A stretch of 64,000 nt of DNA from Vreelandella sulfidaeris (GTDB lineage: Bacteria; Pseudomonadota; Gammaproteobacteria; Pseudomonadales; Halomonadaceae): positions 3,844,001 through 3,908,000 of the forward strand of contig AP019514.1 in NCBI GenBank assembly GCA_007182875.1. Reading direction: 5' to 3'. The notes under the pieces were generated by a model. It made no database searches and had not been told where the DNA came from. It saw nothing but the letters and a program-made list of their open reading frames with translations. Shown in pieces: positions 42,397 through 53,104 of this stretch (position 1 is the first letter of the stretch; each line of letters starts with the position of its first letter). The translations under genes were made by a program, and so were the position numbers.

Positions 42397-43308
42397 ATGG
42401 CTGACACCACCAATGCGAAGCTGGCGAACAGGCTCAATAAGATAAATCTCAATTTACTATTGGTCTTTCACACGCTTTATTGGAAACGGAGTTTGACGCT
42501 GACCGCACAAGCGCTCTGCCTGACGCAACCGGCCGTCAGCCACTCGCTGAAAAGCTCCGCCTATTAATGGACGACCCGCTTTTCATCAAGACGCTGGAGG
42601 GCATGCAACCGACCCCGCTTGCCCGGCAGATGGATGCCGCCGTAGCCAAAGGGCTGTTCTACCTCGATCAGGCAGTTCACAGTAGTAACGAGTTTTCACC
42701 CGCCACATCAAAGCGGGAGTTTCGTGTCAGTTTGGTGGACTATGTCAGCCAACAGCTACAACCCAAGCTTATTCAGCACTGCTTGGAACACGCGCCAGAT
42801 TTGTGTTTCAACATGCTCTCCACGCGCATCGCAAGTGCAGAGGGTGCCCAACAAGTCCTTCAAGAGCACGATATCGACCTGGCGGTAGTGCAGTTCGAAA
42901 CCTTGCCGCTCACCCCTCATCATGAGTACCTGTTTGACGATGTGATTGGCTGTGTGGGTGATGCTACATTTCATGGCGAGGGCAGTACCATTAGCCTTGA
43001 GGCGTTTTAAGCTCCCCGCAGGTCGCTTTGTCGCACCGTGAAGATAGCCCGCTGTTAATTAATGAAAACTGAGGGAGTTGGGGTTAGGACGCAAAATCGT
43101 CGCCAAGACGCCCTACATCAATCCGCTGCAGGAAATATTGGCGTCCACAGCACTGCTTTGCGTGGTGACAGAGAGCGCGGCCAGGGTCATTTGCCGCAAT
43201 AATAGCTTGAAGTTCTACGCTCTGCCCTTGGACGTCCCAGCATTCAAAGTCTGCCTGTGCTGGGATGAAAGAAAGGATCACGATCCTGGCATACACTGGT
43301 TGCGGTAA
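42397..43308 (+). CDS. LysR-family regulator, frameshifted
   Basis: The helix-turn-helix reads INLNLLLVFHTLYWKRSLTL then AQALCLTQPAVSHSLKKLR. The effector domain follows (REFRVSLVDYVSQQLQPKL, VLQEHDIDLAVVQFETLPLT), and the C-terminus FKVCLCWDERKDHDPGIHWL resembles NodD/SyrM-like members. Frame changes lie near 42550 and 43000-43080. The ATG at 42397 is the best available start. It lies between the orphan binding protein and the convergent FAD dehydrogenase and probably regulates one or both. Confidence 0.82.
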
Positions 43309-43372
43309 TTAACCCGGGAGCTGATGACACCAGCCCCTCCGACCTGGGCGGCCTTTAATCAAACCGCCAAAC

Positions 43373-44759
43373 TCACTCTACCGCCACGACTTTGCCGCGG
43401 TTCAACAGCAGTTTGGGATCCAGAGCGACCTTCATGCGCTTCATTAAAGCGATCTCTTCGCTGGAGCGGGAAATACTCAGGTAGTCGCGCTTTTCGAGCC
43501 CGATGCCGTGTTCGGCAGAGATCGAGCCGCCGTACTCTTTCAGGGGGGAGTAAACCAACTGCTCGACCTGGCGGCGGCTTTGCGAGCTGTCGTCGCGCAC
43601 CGTGATCATGATGTGCAGGTTGCCATCGCCAAGATGGCCGAACACGATCATTTTACCTGTTTGGGGAAACTGCGCCTTGAGGTTTTGCTCCAGTGTAGCA
43701 ACATAGGCGTCCATATACGGAATCGGCAGGCTGATATCATAGGAGAACATCGGCTTCAGCTCTTTCACTAGCACTTCGATATCTTCCCGAATCGCCCAAA
43801 TGCCCTGGCGCTGAGCGCCAGAATTGGCCAGCACGGCATCGGTGATCAAGCCGTCTTCCATCGCCTTTGCAGAATCTCTGAGAAATGCTCTGCATCCTGC
43901 GTCATCAAGCCCCAGGGTTTCGATGATCGCGTAGAAAGGCGAGTCGTCGACAGCGGGGCGCGTGCTTGCCGCTCTCTGTGGTCACTAGTTTGTAGTGGCT
44001 ATTCCACAACGCCTCGAAGGCGCTAAGGCTATTGGCGAGCTGTTGGGAGACTCTTCGTAACAGCTGAGTCAGGGCATCGAAGGAGGGCACCGCGACCAGC
44101 GCGGTTTGTTCGCTGGGCATATGCGGCTGCAGCCGGAGTACTGCTCGGGTGACGATACCCAAGGTGCCTTCGCTGCCGATAAAGAGCTGTTTGAGGTCGT
44201 AGCCCGCGTTGTTCTTGAGCATTTTGTTCAGCGAGCTGACCACGGTGCCGTCGCTGAGCACGGCTTCCAGCCCCAGTACTTGCTGGCGCATCATGCCGTA
44301 GCGAATGACCCGTATACCGCCTGCGTTGGTGGCGATATTGCCGCCAATGGTGCACGAGCCTCGGGCGCCAAGGTCGAGCGGAAACTGCATATCGATCTCC
44401 GCTGCGGCTTCCTGCACACGTTGGAGCGTCACCCCGGCCTGAACCTGAATCGTAGAGCCGATTAGGTCAACCTCTTCGATCTGGTTCATCAGCTCCAGAG
44501 AAACCACCAGTTCCTCAGGGCTGGCTTCACCGCCGTGCACGATGCCGGTCATGCCGCCATGGGTCACCACCAGTTGGTCGGCCTGGTAGCACAGGGCCAT
44601 CACTTTGCTGAGCTGTTCGGTATTGCGGGGCCTGACAATGGCCTTGGCACGACAGGGCGCCCCGGTAAACCAGTCGACGCTACGCTGGGAGACATCGTCA
44701 CCGAGCAACACGTTTTCTGAGCCGACTACCGCCACTAGATCGTTAAGCAACTTATCCAT
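43373..44759 (-). CDS. FAD-linked 2-hydroxyacid dehydrogenase (GlcD/D-lactate type), frameshifted
   Basis: VAO-fold flavoprotein of about 460 residues that oxidises a D-2-hydroxyacid such as D-lactate, glycolate or D-2-hydroxyglutarate. The FAD domain has VVTHGGMTGIVHGG, FPLDLGARGSCTIGGNIATN, AGGIRVIRYGMM, and IGSEGTLGIVTRAVL. The cap has GHLGDGNLHIMI (metal or substrate His) and SAEHGIGLEKRDYL. The frame changes near 43970 and 43870. Divergent from the dctPQM operon at 45028, which could import its substrate. Confidence 0.88.
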
Positions 44760-44954
44760 TGGTTATTCCTGTTTTAGCTGGCGTTGCCATGGTGTCAAGA
44801 CGTCGCCATCGGCTAAGCCTTACAATTGCCCTTCAAGGCAGTTAATCAATCATCAATGCTTGCAGGCTATCGCTATCCTTTAAATCACTCAAGCCCAAGA
44901 TCTATAAAGATTTTTTGGATTATTATTGCGAATAGTGGAATAAAAATAAGTAAT

Positions 44955-44982
44955 TTGCCCTGTTAGTTCGATGTGGTATAGA
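44955..44982 (+). promoter_or_regulatory. Candidate sigma-70 promoter for the dctPQM operon
   Basis: TTGCCC, 16-base spacer, TATAGA, ending 45 bases before the GTG start of dctP. A reasonable but not perfect match to consensus. Confidence 0.4.
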
Positions 44983-45027
44983 TGAAGCCCACCAAGATAA
45001 TAAGAACAGCCACCACTAGGAGATAAT

Positions 45028-46066
45028 GTGAATAATCGCGCCCGCTTTACCGCTCACGCCGCATCCTGTTATACAAGTAAATTCAAACAGTTAAACCTAA
45101 CCTTGCTATGCGCTGGCCTGCTGGGTTTACCGCTAATGGCCCATGCTGAGGAAATTACCCCGACCAACCTGCGCTTAGCGACCGTGGTAAATACAGAAGA
45201 TACTTACCATATCGCCGCCGAGCGCTTTCAGCAGTTGGTCAGCGAACAAACCGACGGCGCGGTCACGGTAGAGATCTTTCCCAACGCCTCCCTGGGCGAC
45301 GAGCGCACCATTCTGGAAGGGATGCAGATCGGCACCGTCGATATGGGCGTGATCACCAACGGGCCGGTAGCCAACTTCGTTGATGAATTCTCGGTATTTG
45401 AGCTGCCGTTTCTCTTTCCAAGCGCCGAATCCGCTTACTCCGTGCTGGATGGCGAGATCGGCCAGGAAATACTGGCCAAGTTAGAGAATGTGAACCTGAA
45501 AGGGCTGGCCTTTGCGGAGCGCGGCTTTCGCAATATCACCAATAGTCAGCACGCGATTAATGCGCCCCAGGATCTCGACGGCCTGACACTGCGCGTCATC
45601 GAGAACGAGGTCTATGTGGATACGTTCCGTGAACTCGGCGCCAATGCCGTGCCAATGGCGTGGACAGAAGCGCTGACCGCCCTGCAACAAGGCACGATTG
45701 ATGGCCAGGAAAACCCGGTTAACGCTATCCATGCCTTTAACCTTGAGGAAACCCAGGACTACCTCACCATGACGCGGCACATTTATGCGCCAGCGATTTT
45801 CATTATGAGCTTACCCGCCTGGAACGGCCTTCAAGAGGAGGTGCAGGAGATCGTGCTTGATGCCGCCAGCGAAGCCTCTGCCTATGCCAGGGAACAGAAC
45901 GCTATTATGGAAGCCGAGCAGTTAGCCGAACTGGCCGAGGCAGGCATGGAAATTAATGAGTCACCGGATATCGCCGCCTTTCAAGAAGCCGTTGCCCCGG
46001 TCTATGAGAAGTACGGTGATCAGTTCGGCGACTATCTGCAGCGTATCCAGGGAGGAAGTGAAGTAA
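45028..46066 (+). CDS. dctP: TRAP substrate-binding protein of the dctPQM operon
   Basis: About 346 residues, highly similar to the orphan protein at 41292. GTG start with AGGAG six bases upstream. The signal segment LTLLCAGLLGLPLMAHAEE is preceded by an unusually long leader of about 25 residues. Blocks include LRLATVVNTEDTYHIAAERF, NASLGDERTILEGMQIGTVD, LRVIENEVYVDTFRELGANA, and LTALQQGTIDGQENPVNAIH. The frame runs on to 46113, but by comparison with IQEALK in the paralogue the real end is probably EEVK with TAA at 46064-46066, directly abutting the next GTG; one extra G at GGGAGG would explain the read-through. Confidence 0.9.
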
Positions 46067-46590
46067 GTGCCCACACAAACGCACCCATTGGTAACGCTGC
46101 TACAGCGTACTGAACGCTTTCTGGACGCCATTCTTCAGCCCGTAGTCTTTGCGGGCATGGCGGCGCTGATTGGGGTGATTACCCTGCAGATCGTCTCACG
46201 CGTGCTGTTCACTGCCGTCGGCTGGACTGAAGAGGTCGCGCGCTTTCTGCTGGTGTGGATCACCTTTTGGCGGGCACGCTGGCGTTTCAGCGTGGGCGAC
46301 ACATTGCCGTGACCTTTGTGGTCGATGCCCTGCCCGGCCGCCTGTGCCAAATCGCACGGATTGCTGCCCTGCTGGTGGTACTTGCGTTTATGATCACGCT
46401 GATCGTGATCGGCTATCGCTACATGCAGGTGCAGAGCTTCCAGAAATCCGCCTCGCTGCGGCTTTCGATGACCTACGTCTACGCGGTGATGCCAATCTGC
46501 GCGGCGATGATGGCTTGGTATGCGCTGGTCGATATCATCGAGCTGCTGATTAACGGCAAGACCTCCCAGCCCCAGGAGGAGTCGCTATGA
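46067..46590 (+). CDS. dctQ: TRAP small permease (one frameshift)
   Basis: DctQ subunit. GTG start abutting the dctP stop. The hydrophobic segments are PVVFAGMAALIGVITLQIVS, VARFLLVWITFLAGTLAF (frame change near 46268), IARIAALLVVLAFMITLIVI, and YAVMPICAAMMAWYALVDII. Overlaps dctM by four bases (ATGA at 46587). Confidence 0.88.
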
Positions 46591-47847
46591 CGCTGTTGCT
46601 GTTTGGGCTGTTCTTGCTGTTTATGCTGCTCGGTGTGCCGATTGCCTTCGCGATTGGTGCCAGCACGCTGTATGCCCTGCACCAATCCGGCGTGCCACTG
46701 ATGGTGGTGACCCAGCAGATGTTCCAGGGCATCAACTCCTTCGCCCTGGTCGCAATCCCCATGTTTATTCTCGCCGGGGACTTGATGGCCCAGGGCAAGG
46801 TGAGCGAGAAGCTGGTCAGCTTCGCCGATTCGCTGGTCGGCTTTATGCGCGGCGGGCTTTCGGTGGTCTCGGTGATGGCGGGCATGTTCTTTGCGGCCAT
46901 CTCCGGCTCCGGTGCAGCCACCACCGCAGCGGTGGGCTCCAGTCTGGTGCCCGAGCTTAAGCGCAAAGGCTATGACCCGGCCTCAGCGGCCAGCTTAATC
47001 GCCGCCAGCGGTACCATTGGGGTGGTGATCCCGCCCTCGGTGCCGATGATCATCTACGCCGTTATCGCCCAGCAGTCTGTCTCCAAGTTGTTTTTAAATG
47101 GCTTTTGCCGGGGCTGGCGATGGGACTGGGGTTAATGGCGATTGCGATTGCGCAGGCTTATAAGCGCCAATACCCCAAGGGCACGCCGCTTTCGCTTTCA
47201 ACCATCTGGACGACCTTTAAAGACGCCAGCTGGGGCTTGATGACGCCGGTGATTATCCTCGGCGGTATCTTTTCAGGGATCTTCACACCATCGGAGGCGG
47301 CCGTAGTGGCGGTGAACTACGCCATGCTGGTGTCGCTGTTTGTGTATCGTGACCTCAACCTGCCCCAGATTTACAAGCTGCTGATCCGTTCGGCGATGAC
47401 CACCGCGGTGATTATGCTGGTGATTGCCATGTCGGCGGTGCTGAGCTGGACGCTCTCTAGCTGGCAGGTGCCGGGGCAATTGCCCAAGCGGTGCTGTCAC
47501 TCTCCACGAACCCGTACGTGATCATGCTGCTGATCGTCGGGATTATTCTGCTCACTGGGGTGTTTATTGAAACCGCCAGTGCGCTGATTATCCTCACGCC
47601 GGTGCTGTTGCCGCTGGTGCTGCAGCTGGGGATTGACCCGATCCACTTTGGTTTGATTATCGTGGTAGGGCTTTCCATCGGCATGATTACCCCGCCAGTG
47701 GCGATCAATCTGTACGTGGCGTCTTCCATCACACAGTTACCGTTGGAGCGTATTACCCGCGCGATTATTCCCTATATGCTGGGGCTGATCGGAGTGTTGC
47801 TACTGGTGGTCTACGTACCGATCCTGCTCGGCTGGTCGGGTAATTAA
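46587..47847 (+). CDS. dctM: TRAP large permease, frameshifted
   Basis: DctM subunit of about 425 residues. ALVAIPMFILAGDLMAQG, FFAAISGSGAATTAAVGSSL, ASGTIGVVIPPSVPMIIYAV, GGIFSGIFTPSEAAVVAVNY, and VGLSIGMITPPVAINLYVAS are all characteristic. Breaks lie near 47095 (TTTTTAAATGG) and 47465. A strong terminator follows. Confidence 0.9.
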
Positions 47848-47876
47848 CGAAGTTTATCTTAAGTGGCGTTAACGCA

Positions 47877-47908
47877 ACGGGGCTTGCCAATGGCAAGCCC
47901 CGTTTTTA
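47877..47908 (+). terminator. Terminator of dctPQM
   Basis: ACGGGGCTTGCC, AAT, GGCAAGCCCCGT, TTTTT: a perfect 12-base stem with a three-base loop and T run. It lies between convergent dctM and the chemoreceptor gene. Confidence 0.95.
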
Positions 47909-47918
47909 TACCCGTCGA

Positions 47919-49701
47919 TTACAAGTAGTGAGCGTTAGAACGCTTCCCACCCTCTTCTGCCTTACGCATAGAAGATGGCTTTGCAGCAAGCGCAGGACGT
48001 TTCAGACCACTATCATTGCCGCGGTGCTGAGAGGCCGGAGACGCTAGCGCTTGGTGACGTTGCGTGGGTTCATCTTCGCCGAGCACGAAGGAGTTGATTA
48101 ACTGGTTCAGATGCTCAGCATGGCGGCGCATATTGGCAGCGGCAGTGGTCGATTCTTGCACCATGGCAGCATTCTGCTGGGTCATGGTATCCATTTCCGC
48201 CACCGCGGTATTGATCTGGCCGATACCACTACTCTGCTCTTTAGCGCCGGCTGTAATCTCACCGATCACATCGGTGACTTTCGCTACACTGGAGACGATC
48301 TCGCGCATAGTGTCGCCCGCACTACGTACCAACTTCGCACCTGAATTGGTGTGCTGCACCGAGGCATCAATCAGCGTACGAATCTCTTTCGAGGCATCGC
48401 TGGAGCGGCTGGCCAACGTACGTACTTCCTGGGCGACGACCGCAAAGCCGCGGCCATGCTCGCCCGCCCGCGCAGCTTCCACCGAGGCGTTGAGCGCCAG
48501 AATATTGGTTTGGAAGGCAATCGCATCGATCATGCTGATGATGTCACTGATGCGCGACGCAGAGTCATTGATATCGCGCATTGTAGTTTCAACTTGCCCC
48601 ATCGCAGCCTCACCCTCACGAGCGACTTCGGCGGTCGACAGCACCAGCGTATTGGCCTGTGCGGCGTTGTCGGCACTGTGGTTGACCGTGGAAGTGATCT
48701 CTTCCATCGAAGCAGAGGTTTGTTGTAGGTTTGCCGCGGCCTGATCAGTACGGGTGGCAAGCTCTTCCGAGCTTTGCGAGATTTCGCTCGCCGCCTGGTG
48801 GACGCTGAGGGTGCTGCGCACATCGCGCAGGGTATCCTGCATACGCGCTACAAAGGCATTAAACTGAACGCTAAGGTCGCCAATTTCGTCACCGCTCTCA
48901 ACCGCTAGGCGGCGAGTCAAATCCCCGCGCCCTTGGGCTATATCGTGCATAGCAGCAGTCGTGCGTTTGATGGGCCCTAACGTGCGACGCACTAAGCCGA
49001 ACGCTATCAGTGCAATGACGAGGAACAACCCTAGGCCCAATAGAGAGGCAACTATAATCCCTTGACGTAAATCGGCAGCCGCAGCGGTTTCAAGTTCAGC
49101 AACGGCGCCATCGACATCAGTCACGTAAACGCCTGCGCCAATCAACCAGTCCCATTTCTCAAGACGATCGACGTAAGAGTGCTTGGGTTCAATTCTGTCG
49201 GTACCTGGGTAATCCCATAAGTAGCTATAGGGCCCTCCGCCACTCTGCGCGACCTTAATGATCTCGCGGATGAGGTAGGTGCCATCAGGGGTCTGAGCAT
49301 CGATCATGTTGGTACCTTCACGCTCCGGCGCAGGCGCCGTGACGATATTGTTACCCTCATAATCATAAATAAAAATGTAGTTGTTATCTTCAAAGCGCAT
49401 GGAGCGAACCAGTTCAGCCACCTGCTGCTTTGCTGCCTCATCATTCGCACCAGCGTTTTCATAGATAGGGGCAATAGCGGTAGTCGCCATTTGCACAATA
49501 TCGCGCACCGCATTGCGGCGCTCGTTGATCAGCTGCTCGCGCTGTTCGGCCAACGTCTCACGAGTATCCTGGATATTGCTGTAGGTTTTAAAACCAACCA
49601 GCGCGACTGTCACCAACAGAAGAGGAAGCAGTACCAACATCAGCACCTTGGTTTGTAAACCCAAGGATCGTTTAGGGAGGGGGAGTAGTAGGAGTGGTCA
49701 T
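47919..49701 (-). CDS. Methyl-accepting chemotaxis protein with Cache sensor
   Basis: About 594 residues. Order: N-terminal membrane segment ([18 protein letters not shown]), periplasmic single Cache domain ([18 protein letters not shown], then [15 protein letters not shown]), second membrane segment, HAMP ([20 protein letters not shown]), and the cytoplasmic signalling tip [20 protein letters not shown] with [17 protein letters not shown]. The uninterrupted frame begins at a TTG (49664), but an ATG at 49701 with [13 protein letters not shown] becomes continuous if one C is restored in the C-rich run near 49676, so I extend it. Such Cache domains often bind small carboxylates, which would suit the adjacent TRAP operon. 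Confidence 0.92.
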
Positions 49702-49859
49702 AAGTATATGTGTTCCAGAGCAAAGCGTGCGTGATTGGTTTTATCGTTATCTTTGGCCTAGATCGGCCTGAAGCACGTAAACTTTAACAATTTTGGATAC
49801 TTTTTTACTGGATACACAGCTATTTAGCTAATAATGATTAGATGCATAACCTAAGTTAA

Positions 49860-49992
49860 TGATAACAAGAGGCTAAAAGTACACTGTGTAGGTGTGGTGG
49901 CCAGGGATGGCCCGTTTTAGCACGACGCTAAACCACAATCTTCGGTTGCCCTGACCCTTCTACCGCCTGGTCAGGGCGACCTTTTGTTTTTA
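49860..49992 (+). ncRNA. Candidate small RNA ending in an orphan terminator
   Basis: A plus-strand terminator (GCCCTGACC 49948-49956 pairing with GGTCAGGGC 49969-49977, then CTTTTGTTTTT) has no plus-strand gene before it. Upstream are two more hairpins: GGCC...GGCC around 49900 and TTTAGC-ACGAC-GCTAAA. The three-stem layout suggests a structured transcript. I do not recognise a known family, and no promoter is assigned. Confidence 0.4.
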
Positions 49993-50146
49993 GATTGTTT
50001 TTTAAAACTCTCCCTTTCGTGCATGTCGTCTATGACTACCCCCTGGAACCCAGCCGGATAAGCACTTACTTTCCCTGTTACTTGCTCTTGTTACTTGCTA
50101 TCGCCATCAGCGTATCATGGCCTAAGTGCACAAGGAGAATGGCAGC

Positions 50147-51070
50147 ATGGTCCGAAACTCTGCGTTTTTAAAACTTTCCTGCTCCTGCTTCCTCAGTTGG
50201 CTCACTTTGCTTGGCGCGTAGTACGCAACTTCCTGAAAAATCACGGTGTCCTTCTGGCGGGCGGGTGGGCTACAATATACTGCTCTCCATCGTGCCGCTT
50301 TTGCCGTACTGGTGGTGTTATTGACCCAAGTGGTCGATCAGCAGCATCTTCTCAATGTTCTAGCCATTCAGGCACGCCACATGGCGCCAGCACACGCTGA
50401 AGTGCTGTTAGAGGCCGTCCGCAGCCTGCTCGACTCGCGCGATGTGATCGGCATCTTGAGCTTTCCCATTCTATTACTGTTCAGTTCATTCGCCTTTCGT
50501 ATGCTGGAAGACGCCCTGGCCATTATTTTCCATGCGCCGGAGAGCCCGCATATCAAGCGCAGCGTATGGGTATCGGTGATGCTGCCTTACGCTTTTATGG
50601 TGGTGCTAGGGGCAGGATTGATGGCGCTGACACTGGTGGTTACCTTGGCCAGTTCGCTCAATACGTTGGTGTTTTTGTTATTTGAGCGGGAACTGCCGTT
50701 AGCCAACTTTTCAGAACCAGTACTGAACCTGGCCAGCTTCATTGGGGTTTTTCTACTTTTCAGCGCTATTTACAAAGTGCTACCCGTCGTGCGCATCGCC
50801 TTACACCGTGCGGTCGTGGGAGGGTTCGTCGCGGCGCTCATGTGGGAAGGCGTACGGCTGTTACTGGTCTACTATTTTGCCAACCTATCGTTTGTTAATG
50901 CCGTTTACGGCTCGCTGGCAACGCTGGTGATCGTACTGATCAGCCTTGAAGTGGGCGCCATCATTTTACTGCTGGGCGCCCAGGTGATTGCAGAGTTAGA
51001 ACGCAATACGCGCCTTGGCCTGCCTTGGCACATTGATCCAGCCCGCCAGCCGGTTACACGGGTCGATTGA
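50147..51070 (+). CDS. YihY/BrkB-family inner-membrane protein, frameshifted
   Basis: Polytopic membrane protein of the YihY/virulence factor BrkB family, about 310 residues with six or so membrane segments. The N-terminus reads FLLLLPQLAHFAWRVVRNFL and HGVLLAGGVGYNILLSIVP across frames; the rest is continuous: LSFPILLLFSSFAFRMLEDA, AVVGGFVAALMWEGVRLLL, VYGSLATLVIVLISLEVGAI. AAGGAG lies nine bases before the ATG at 50147. Breaks near 50175 and 50268. Function unclear. Convergent with ureG. Confidence 0.82.
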
Positions 51071-51096
51071 CCCGCCAACGTGCGGTATGGACGACA

Positions 51097-51722
51097 TTAG
51101 CTAGTGGTCACTTCTAGCTGCGGGCGCCGCTCGTCCAGCATTCCTTTGTCGAGAATAAAGCGAATAATCTCTTCAAGCCCTATCCCGTCGTAAAGATTGG
51201 TAAACACGAAGGGCCGCTCGCCACGCATTTTCTTGGAATCGCGCTCCATGACTTCTAGCGAAGCGTGCACCTGCTCGGCGATATCGATCTTGTTGATAAT
51301 CAGCAAATCCGACTTGGTGATGCCCGGCCCACCCTTGCGGGGGGAATCTTGTCGCCAGCGGATACGTCGATCACGTAAAGCTCGGGGCTGAAGGTGGCCG
51401 AGAGATTGTCGCCGCCCGACTCTACCATCACCAGCTCCAGCTTCGGGTGCCGCGTCTGCAGCTCGTCAATGGCTGCCAGATTCATCGAGGCATCTTCACG
51501 AATGGCGGTATGCGGGCAGCCGCCGGTCTCTACACCTAGGATACGATCCGCCGCGAGGGCGTCGTGCTTAAGCAGGAAGTCGGCGTCTTCGCGGGTATAG
51601 ATATCGTTGGTGACCACGGCGATATCGTAGTAGTCCCGCAGCGCTAAACAGAGCCGCTTGAGCAGCGCGGTTTTACCGGAGCCTACCGGGCCACCCACAC
51701 CAACGCGTAAACAGTGAGTCAT
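51097..51722 (-). CDS. ureG: Urease accessory GTPase UreG (one frameshift)
   Basis: SIMIBI-class GTPase that powers nickel insertion into urease. P-loop GPVGSGKT near the N-terminus, [15 protein letters not shown], the nickel-binding CPH in [33 protein letters not shown], and INKIDIA (base recognition, NKxD). One base lost near 51340 splits [18 protein letters not shown]. Last gene of the urease operon as seen here. Confidence 0.95.
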
Positions 51723-51751
51723 CGTTCTCTCCTCGTTAACTTCTAAGCTAT

Positions 51752-52463
51752 TTAACTTCTAAACAGGCGTGAATACTGGGTTTCGTGCAGCGCACTGGCC
51801 AATGCTAGGCCGGGCAGCACCGGACCTAGTTCGTCATCTTCCAGCGTTAGCGCTTGGTTAACAGCATCCACCAAGGCTGGGCGGAGCTTCTCAATCACGC
51901 GCTGAGCAGCGGTGTGGCCTAGCGGCAAGGCTTTACAGGCCACCGCCAGTTGGTTCTCTAACCACGCCCACGCAAAGCCCAGCAGGGTTTGGCGAACGGA
52001 CACGCCACGCAAGTGAGCCGTATAGGCAAACAGCGTAACGTAGCCCGTGTGTGTCGGTAACAGGGGTGTTAGTAAGTCTTCACTTGGCAATAATCCCAAG
52101 CTGCCCAGCAAGCGTTTAAGCGAGGCGCCCAAGCGGCTGTCTTCAGCGGTCAGCTCGGCGGTTTCGGGTGGCGGCCAGCCACTCATCCCATGCGGCAATT
52201 GATTGACTATCCGCTTGGTCGAACGCTTCATGCAATCGCGCCAGCACGGGCAGCTCGCAGCGGGTCAGACCATCTTCCAGTACGCCGCTTAACCACTCGG
52301 CAAGGCTCGCTTCATCGCGCACCCAGTCCAGCTCAAAGGCACTTTCCAGGCCTTGGGAAAACGCGAAGGCGCCAATCGGTAGCGCGGGGCTTACTAGTTG
52401 CATCAGCCCCAGCAACGCCAGTTCGTCGCTTTGTCTTTCTAGTGCGGTGAGCTCAGTGTGCAT
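51752..52463 (-). CDS. ureF: Urease accessory protein UreF (one frameshift)
   Basis: Helical chaperone of the UreDFG activation complex. Starts [20 protein letters not shown], then [20 protein letters not shown], which is diagnostic. The later part has [20 protein letters not shown] and [15 protein letters not shown]. Break near 52160. The start overlaps the end of ureE by eleven bases, indicating coupling. Confidence 0.93.
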
Positions 52464-52961
52464 GGTGGTGCTCATGCGGGTGGTCATGATCGTGGCCGTG
52501 GGAATGCGAATGCCCGCCGCCCACTTGGTTATAGGCGCCTGGCTCTGGGTCGAAGGTGGCATTGTGGTGCTCCAGCTCGGCGCCCAACAGCTCGGCGAGT
52601 TCTTCCAGCACGTGGTCCGGCGGGAAGCGCACCCAGCCGCCCTTTTCATCTTCACCCAGCGCCAGCTGTACGTGGCGATTGCCCAAGTGATAGGCCAACC
52701 GCGCCAGGGTAAGCCAGTACTCACTCGCGCGGTAACCACCGGTTCCACGGCGGCACAAACACGTACCACTTCGCCGCTTTCGGCTTTCAGGCCTTCACCG
52801 CTGCGCAGCACCGGGCCGCGATCAAGAAACAATCCCAGCTCACGGCCGCCATCGCTCTTGGTTTTTAAGCGCCCGCGAATGCGCAGCTCGAAGGGCAGCG
52901 TCAGCGTGTCGCTGGCTGCGCTTTCCTCTATCGGCCCTAAGCGTTCTATTAGTTTTAGCAT
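52453..52961 (-). CDS. ureE: Urease nickel chaperone UreE (one frameshift)
   Basis: UreE with N-terminal peptide-binding domain (LPFELRIRGRLKTKSDGGRE, then FLDRGPVLRSGEGL) and C-terminal metal domain (AYHLGNRHVQLALGED). The tail is His-rich: GHSHSHGHDHDH then HEHHHAH, which binds extra nickel. The frame changes near 52745. Confidence 0.93.
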
Positions 52962-53104
52962 GACTAGCGTCCTTTCTCACTCGGTGCGGCTGTGCCGGGG
53001 TGGGCCGAGAGGGTCTTTTGCCATGGATGGCAAAAGTAGCGTACACGGATGTATTCACAGCGCCCTCTCGTAGGCCTACCCCGGCTCCCCGGATAATGGC
53101 TCAA

